Source of the DNA: Salibacterium halotolerans
GTDB lineage: Bacteria; Bacillota; Bacilli; Bacillales; Marinococcaceae
DNA: 64,000 nt
NCBI RefSeq assembly: GCF_900115625.1
Contig: NZ_FOXD01000004.1
Span: 171,007-235,006 of the forward strand
Direction: 5' to 3'
Shown: positions 61,523 to 64,000 of the stretch, piece by piece
Layout of the letters: each line of letters begins with the position of its first letter
Position numbering within the stretch: the first letter of the stretch is position 1
Made by a program: the position numbers and the translations under genes
The notes under the pieces: generated by a model
Seen by the model: the letters and a program-made list of their open reading frames with translations, nothing else
Database searches by the model: none
Told to the model about the DNA's origin: nothing

Positions 61523-63895
61523 CTATTCTTTGGGTTTGAAGTAATAAGTTTTCCCGATATCCGTATTAAAAGCAAGGATCCCGTCATTATGAGATGTTGT
61601 CGATACTTTTTGTTGTTCTGAAGTGACCTTCAATTCTTTATTATTATATACATAACAACGGCTGCCATGGTTGGATAGTAATGAGGCTTCTATCATTTCG
61701 TGGTTGTTCCATTTTATAGATACTTCAAATCCCCCTCTTACTCTCACCCCGGTTATCTGTCCTTCCGGAAGTTGACCAGGCAGCGACGGTAGAAAATGAA
61801 TATAATTCTGATGAGACTGAATCAGCAACTCGATAATTCCTGCTGCATAACCAAAATTTCCGTCAATCTGGAAAGGGGGGTGAGCACCAAACAAGTTGTT
61901 ATATAGACCACCCTTTTCATCAACTTCTGCATCATTATCCGCAGGGTGGAACAGATGATCAATAAGTCTGAATGCGTGGTCTTCCTCCTGAAACCTGGCC
62001 CATAAACAGAGTTTCCATACAAGACTCCACCCTGTACCGCCATATCCTCGCCGTTCCAATGAAGCTCTGGCCGATTCAAACAATTCCGGAGTTAACGTTT
62101 CAGTAAGCTGTTCACCGGGATACACCCCATACAAATGAGAAACATGTCGATGCTCAGGTTCCTCCTCCATAAAATCCTGATCCCATTCTTGAAGTTCTCC
62201 GTAACTGCCGACTTGGTATGGATATAAGTTGGCACGGATGGATTCGATTTCTTTTTGCAGTTCGTAGTCGATTCCTAAGATATGCTGAGCACTCATAGTA
62301 TTTGTGAAAACGTCCCATATTAAAGCCATGTCCATCGTAGCTGCATTAGTCACGGAAGCTTTATAACCGTTGACTATAAAATGATGTTCCGGCGAAGTAG
62401 AAGGTGAAGTTATATAAAAACCATTTTTATTTTCTATCACCCAATCAAGACAAAATAAGGCTGCTTGTTTAAGAATCGGGTATGCCCTGTTTTTCAGATA
62501 AGTTTCATCCATTGTATACAAATAATGTTCCCATAAATGCCTTGTGAGCCACACCCCTCCCATTGGCCACAATGCCCAAACTGGCTTTCCATGCCCATAG
62601 TCACCAACAGGGGCGGTGTGCCGCCAGATATCCGAATTATGATGAGCCGTCCATCCTCTGCATGCATAATGAACAGCTGCTGTGTGTTTTCCAGAAGCAG
62701 CCAAGTCTTCTATATAATTTAGAAAAGAGAGGTGGCATTCTGGAAGATTGAATAATTCAGAAGCCCAATAGTTCATTTCAGCATTTATATTTAAGGTATA
62801 GTTGCTGCTCCAGGGGGCACGTATATCTTTATTCCAAATTCCCTGCAGCGTCGCTGGTTGTGTTCCTTCGCGGGAACTGGCAATCATTAAATAGCGGGCG
62901 TAATGAAATAGCAGCTCTATTAATCCTTTATCTTGGGCCCCGTATCTCTGAATTCTTTCATCAGTTGGAATATTCTCGTATTTTTTTGCCCCCTCCAAGT
63001 CAAAAGTAACTCGGTGAAATAATAGTTGGTAATCTTCTTTATGCCTATGAAACAGCTCCGGATAACTTTTTAAAATGGCATGGTCAAAAACGTTGTCAAT
63101 AACTTCAGAAGGTTCCTTGCCGCAGCTTCCCGGCATGCTGTCAAAACCACTGTAGTTCGTTGCAGCTGTAAATAGAATGATTGCAGATACAGCTTCTTCC
63201 ACATGAAGAGTCTGTCCGCTGGTAGTCACCCGGCCATCGCTGAGAATATGAACTCTTGCTTCAAAACTCATGGCATTGGTCGTTTCGGGATCTCCATAGA
63301 TAACGGGGTTTTTCGTATCGTAATAAATAGGATCAACATGTTCCGGACATTGCCCTTTCAAAAGTAATTCATTTTTTTCTGCTTGAATATGATGTTTTAA
63401 TTTGCTGCTCATATTAATACTGAAATTCAAGGAAGCAGGCTGATCTGCTGTCAATCGCATAGCAATAATGTTATCTGGATATGAAGCAAATAAAGAGCGG
63501 GTATAATGTACTCCTTCTACGTTATAGGAAGTCTTTGCCACAGCGTTGTTTAAATCCAGTTCACGCTTAAAATCGGAATAGGATTCGTGACGTGGGAAAC
63601 GCAGCATAATATCACATAATGGCAAATATGCCTGGGTATAAGCCCCCAGCATGTTCTTGGCTTCATCGCTGGCATTTGAGTATTCATGTTCTTCAATTTT
63701 CTTTCTAACCTCTGGAAGGATATCCAGTGCCGCATGATTTGTATTGTCCTTGGGATATCCCGACCACAATGTTTCTTCGTTACACTGAATAAGCTCTTCT
63801 GTTACTTGACCGAATACCATCGCACCTAGTTTCCCGTTTCCAATGGGGAGAGCTTCCGTCCACTTTTCAGCTGGTCGATTATACATAAGTTTCAT
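61523..63895 (-). CDS. GH95-family alpha-L-fucosidase
   Basis: A 790-residue glycoside hydrolase. The N-terminal beta-sandwich opens WTEALPIGNGKLGAMVFG. The (alpha/alpha)6 barrel carries WSSNYTLNINAEMNYWAS with the paired Asn of the GH95 active site, HRHVSHLYGVYPG and PFQIDGNFGYAAGI with an Asp. No signal peptide, so it is intracellular and acts on imported oligosaccharides. AGGGAGGG precedes the ATG. The family inverts at alpha-1,2-fucosides of plant or mucin glycans; alpha-L-galactosidase activity is also known. The upstream promoter lies near the window edge. Confidence 0.92.
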   Translation of the reverse strand: MKLMYNRPAEKWTEALPIGNGKLGAMVFGQVTEELIQCNEETLWSGYPKDNTNHAALDILPEVRKKIEEHEYSNASDEAKNMLGAYTQAYLPLCDIMLRFPRHESYSDFKRELDLNNAVAKTSYNVEGVHYTRSLFASYPDNIIAMRLTADQPASLNFSINMSSKLKHHIQAEKNELLLKGQCPEHVDPIYYDTKNPVIYGDPETTNAMSFEARVHILSDGRVTTSGQTLHVEEAVSAIILFTAATNYSGFDSMPGSCGKEPSEVIDNVFDHAILKSYPELFHRHKEDYQLLFHRVTFDLEGAKKYENIPTDERIQRYGAQDKGLIELLFHYARYLMIASSREGTQPATLQGIWNKDIRAPWSSNYTLNINAEMNYWASELFNLPECHLSFLNYIEDLAASGKHTAAVHYACRGWTAHHNSDIWRHTAPVGDYGHGKPVWALWPMGGVWLTRHLWEHYLYTMDETYLKNRAYPILKQAALFCLDWVIENKNGFYITSPSTSPEHHFIVNGYKASVTNAATMDMALIWDVFTNTMSAQHILGIDYELQKEIESIRANLYPYQVGSYGELQEWDQDFMEEEPEHRHVSHLYGVYPGEQLTETLTPELFESARASLERRGYGGTGWSLVWKLCLWARFQEEDHAFRLIDHLFHPADNDAEVDEKGGLYNNLFGAHPPFQIDGNFGYAAGIIELLIQSHQNYIHFLPSLPGQLPEGQITGVRVRGGFEVSIKWNNHEMIEASLLSNHGSRCYVYNNKELKVTSEQQKVSTTSHNDGILAFNTDIGKTYYFKPKE

Positions 63896-64000
63896 TTCTT
63901 TTAACCCTCCCTCTTTGTAATTAATTATTCTTCCACATGCTCTTGTTTTCTCCGAATTTCTATCCTATCAATGATAACCAGATACGCGTGTTCCCACCTC
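63896..64000. other. Upstream region of the fucosidase gene
   Basis: AT-rich leader; the start of another operon gene may lie beyond the window. No site could be named. Confidence 0.3.

Overview
The window looks like a chromosomal segment from a salt- or alkali-adapted member of the Bacillaceae. The reasons are strong AGGAGG-type ribosome binding sites, frequent GTG/TTG starts, cre-like and Rex-like operators, an NhaC-family antiporter and Bacillus-type gene families. No rRNA or tRNA gene was seen. Most of the window has balanced base composition. About 42.0-48.8 kb is visibly AT-rich and carries defence-type genes and insertion sequences. No database search was possible, so functions rest on recognised motifs and context.

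Region 1 (1-8.84 kb) is a carbon-utilisation locus: the 3' end of a class II aldolase, a DeoR-type regulator, and a divergent operon of SDR, zinc polyol dehydrogenase, polyol-permease-like MFS carrier, RpiB-type isomerase, DhaK, DhaL and class II fructose bisphosphatase (GlpX), ending in a C-terminal scrap of transketolase. The set fits tetritol/erythrulose breakdown to erythrose-4-phosphate. CGAAAATAAA-type operator repeats lie in front of both the SDR and rpiB.

Region 2 (8.84-25.1 kb) holds small membrane proteins, a cupin protein, a GntR / PLP gamma-lyase / NhaC locus, KptA, an SDR, a GNAT, an Old Yellow Enzyme, a frameshifted DoxX gene under Rex-like boxes, and several gene remnants. Regions 1 and 2 carry two unusual intergenic repeat families. 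One is built on TTGGCATGTA, the other on CGCCGATA. Both repeat every 21 bp, and nearly all arrays lie between convergent genes.

Region 3 (25.5-35.6 kb) is a cre-controlled ABC sugar-uptake and catabolic cluster: binding protein, two permeases, TIM-barrel isomerase, Gfo/Idh/MocA dehydrogenase, ASRT-like protein, AraC regulator, two sulfatase-fold hydrolases with Thr at the usual Cys/Ser position, and a YesL-like protein. Region 4 (36.0-40.6 kb) is a DeoR / four-carbon acid-sugar kinase / PdxA2-like dehydrogenase / GntP-like permease operon for a tetronate.

Region 5 (42.1-52.5 kb) is an accessory island: unknown AT-rich genes, a GIY-YIG/DUF2075 protein, a dead ISL3-type IS, a two-gene TIR operon (ThsB-like TIR plus TIR-membrane protein), a second IS, a membrane-anchored Mrr-like nuclease, a broken PD-(D/E)XK nuclease fragment and a YgiT-type zinc protein. 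The TIR operon is the best candidate for an undescribed defence system. Region 6 (52.6-64 kb) has membrane proteins, an MFS pseudogene, two lipoproteins, a DMT exporter with a MocR-type regulator, a YceI protein, an alpha/beta hydrolase with a divergent CGNR regulator sharing palindromic operators, and a GH95 alpha-L-fucosidase. About a dozen genes are broken by single stops, frameshifts or truncation.
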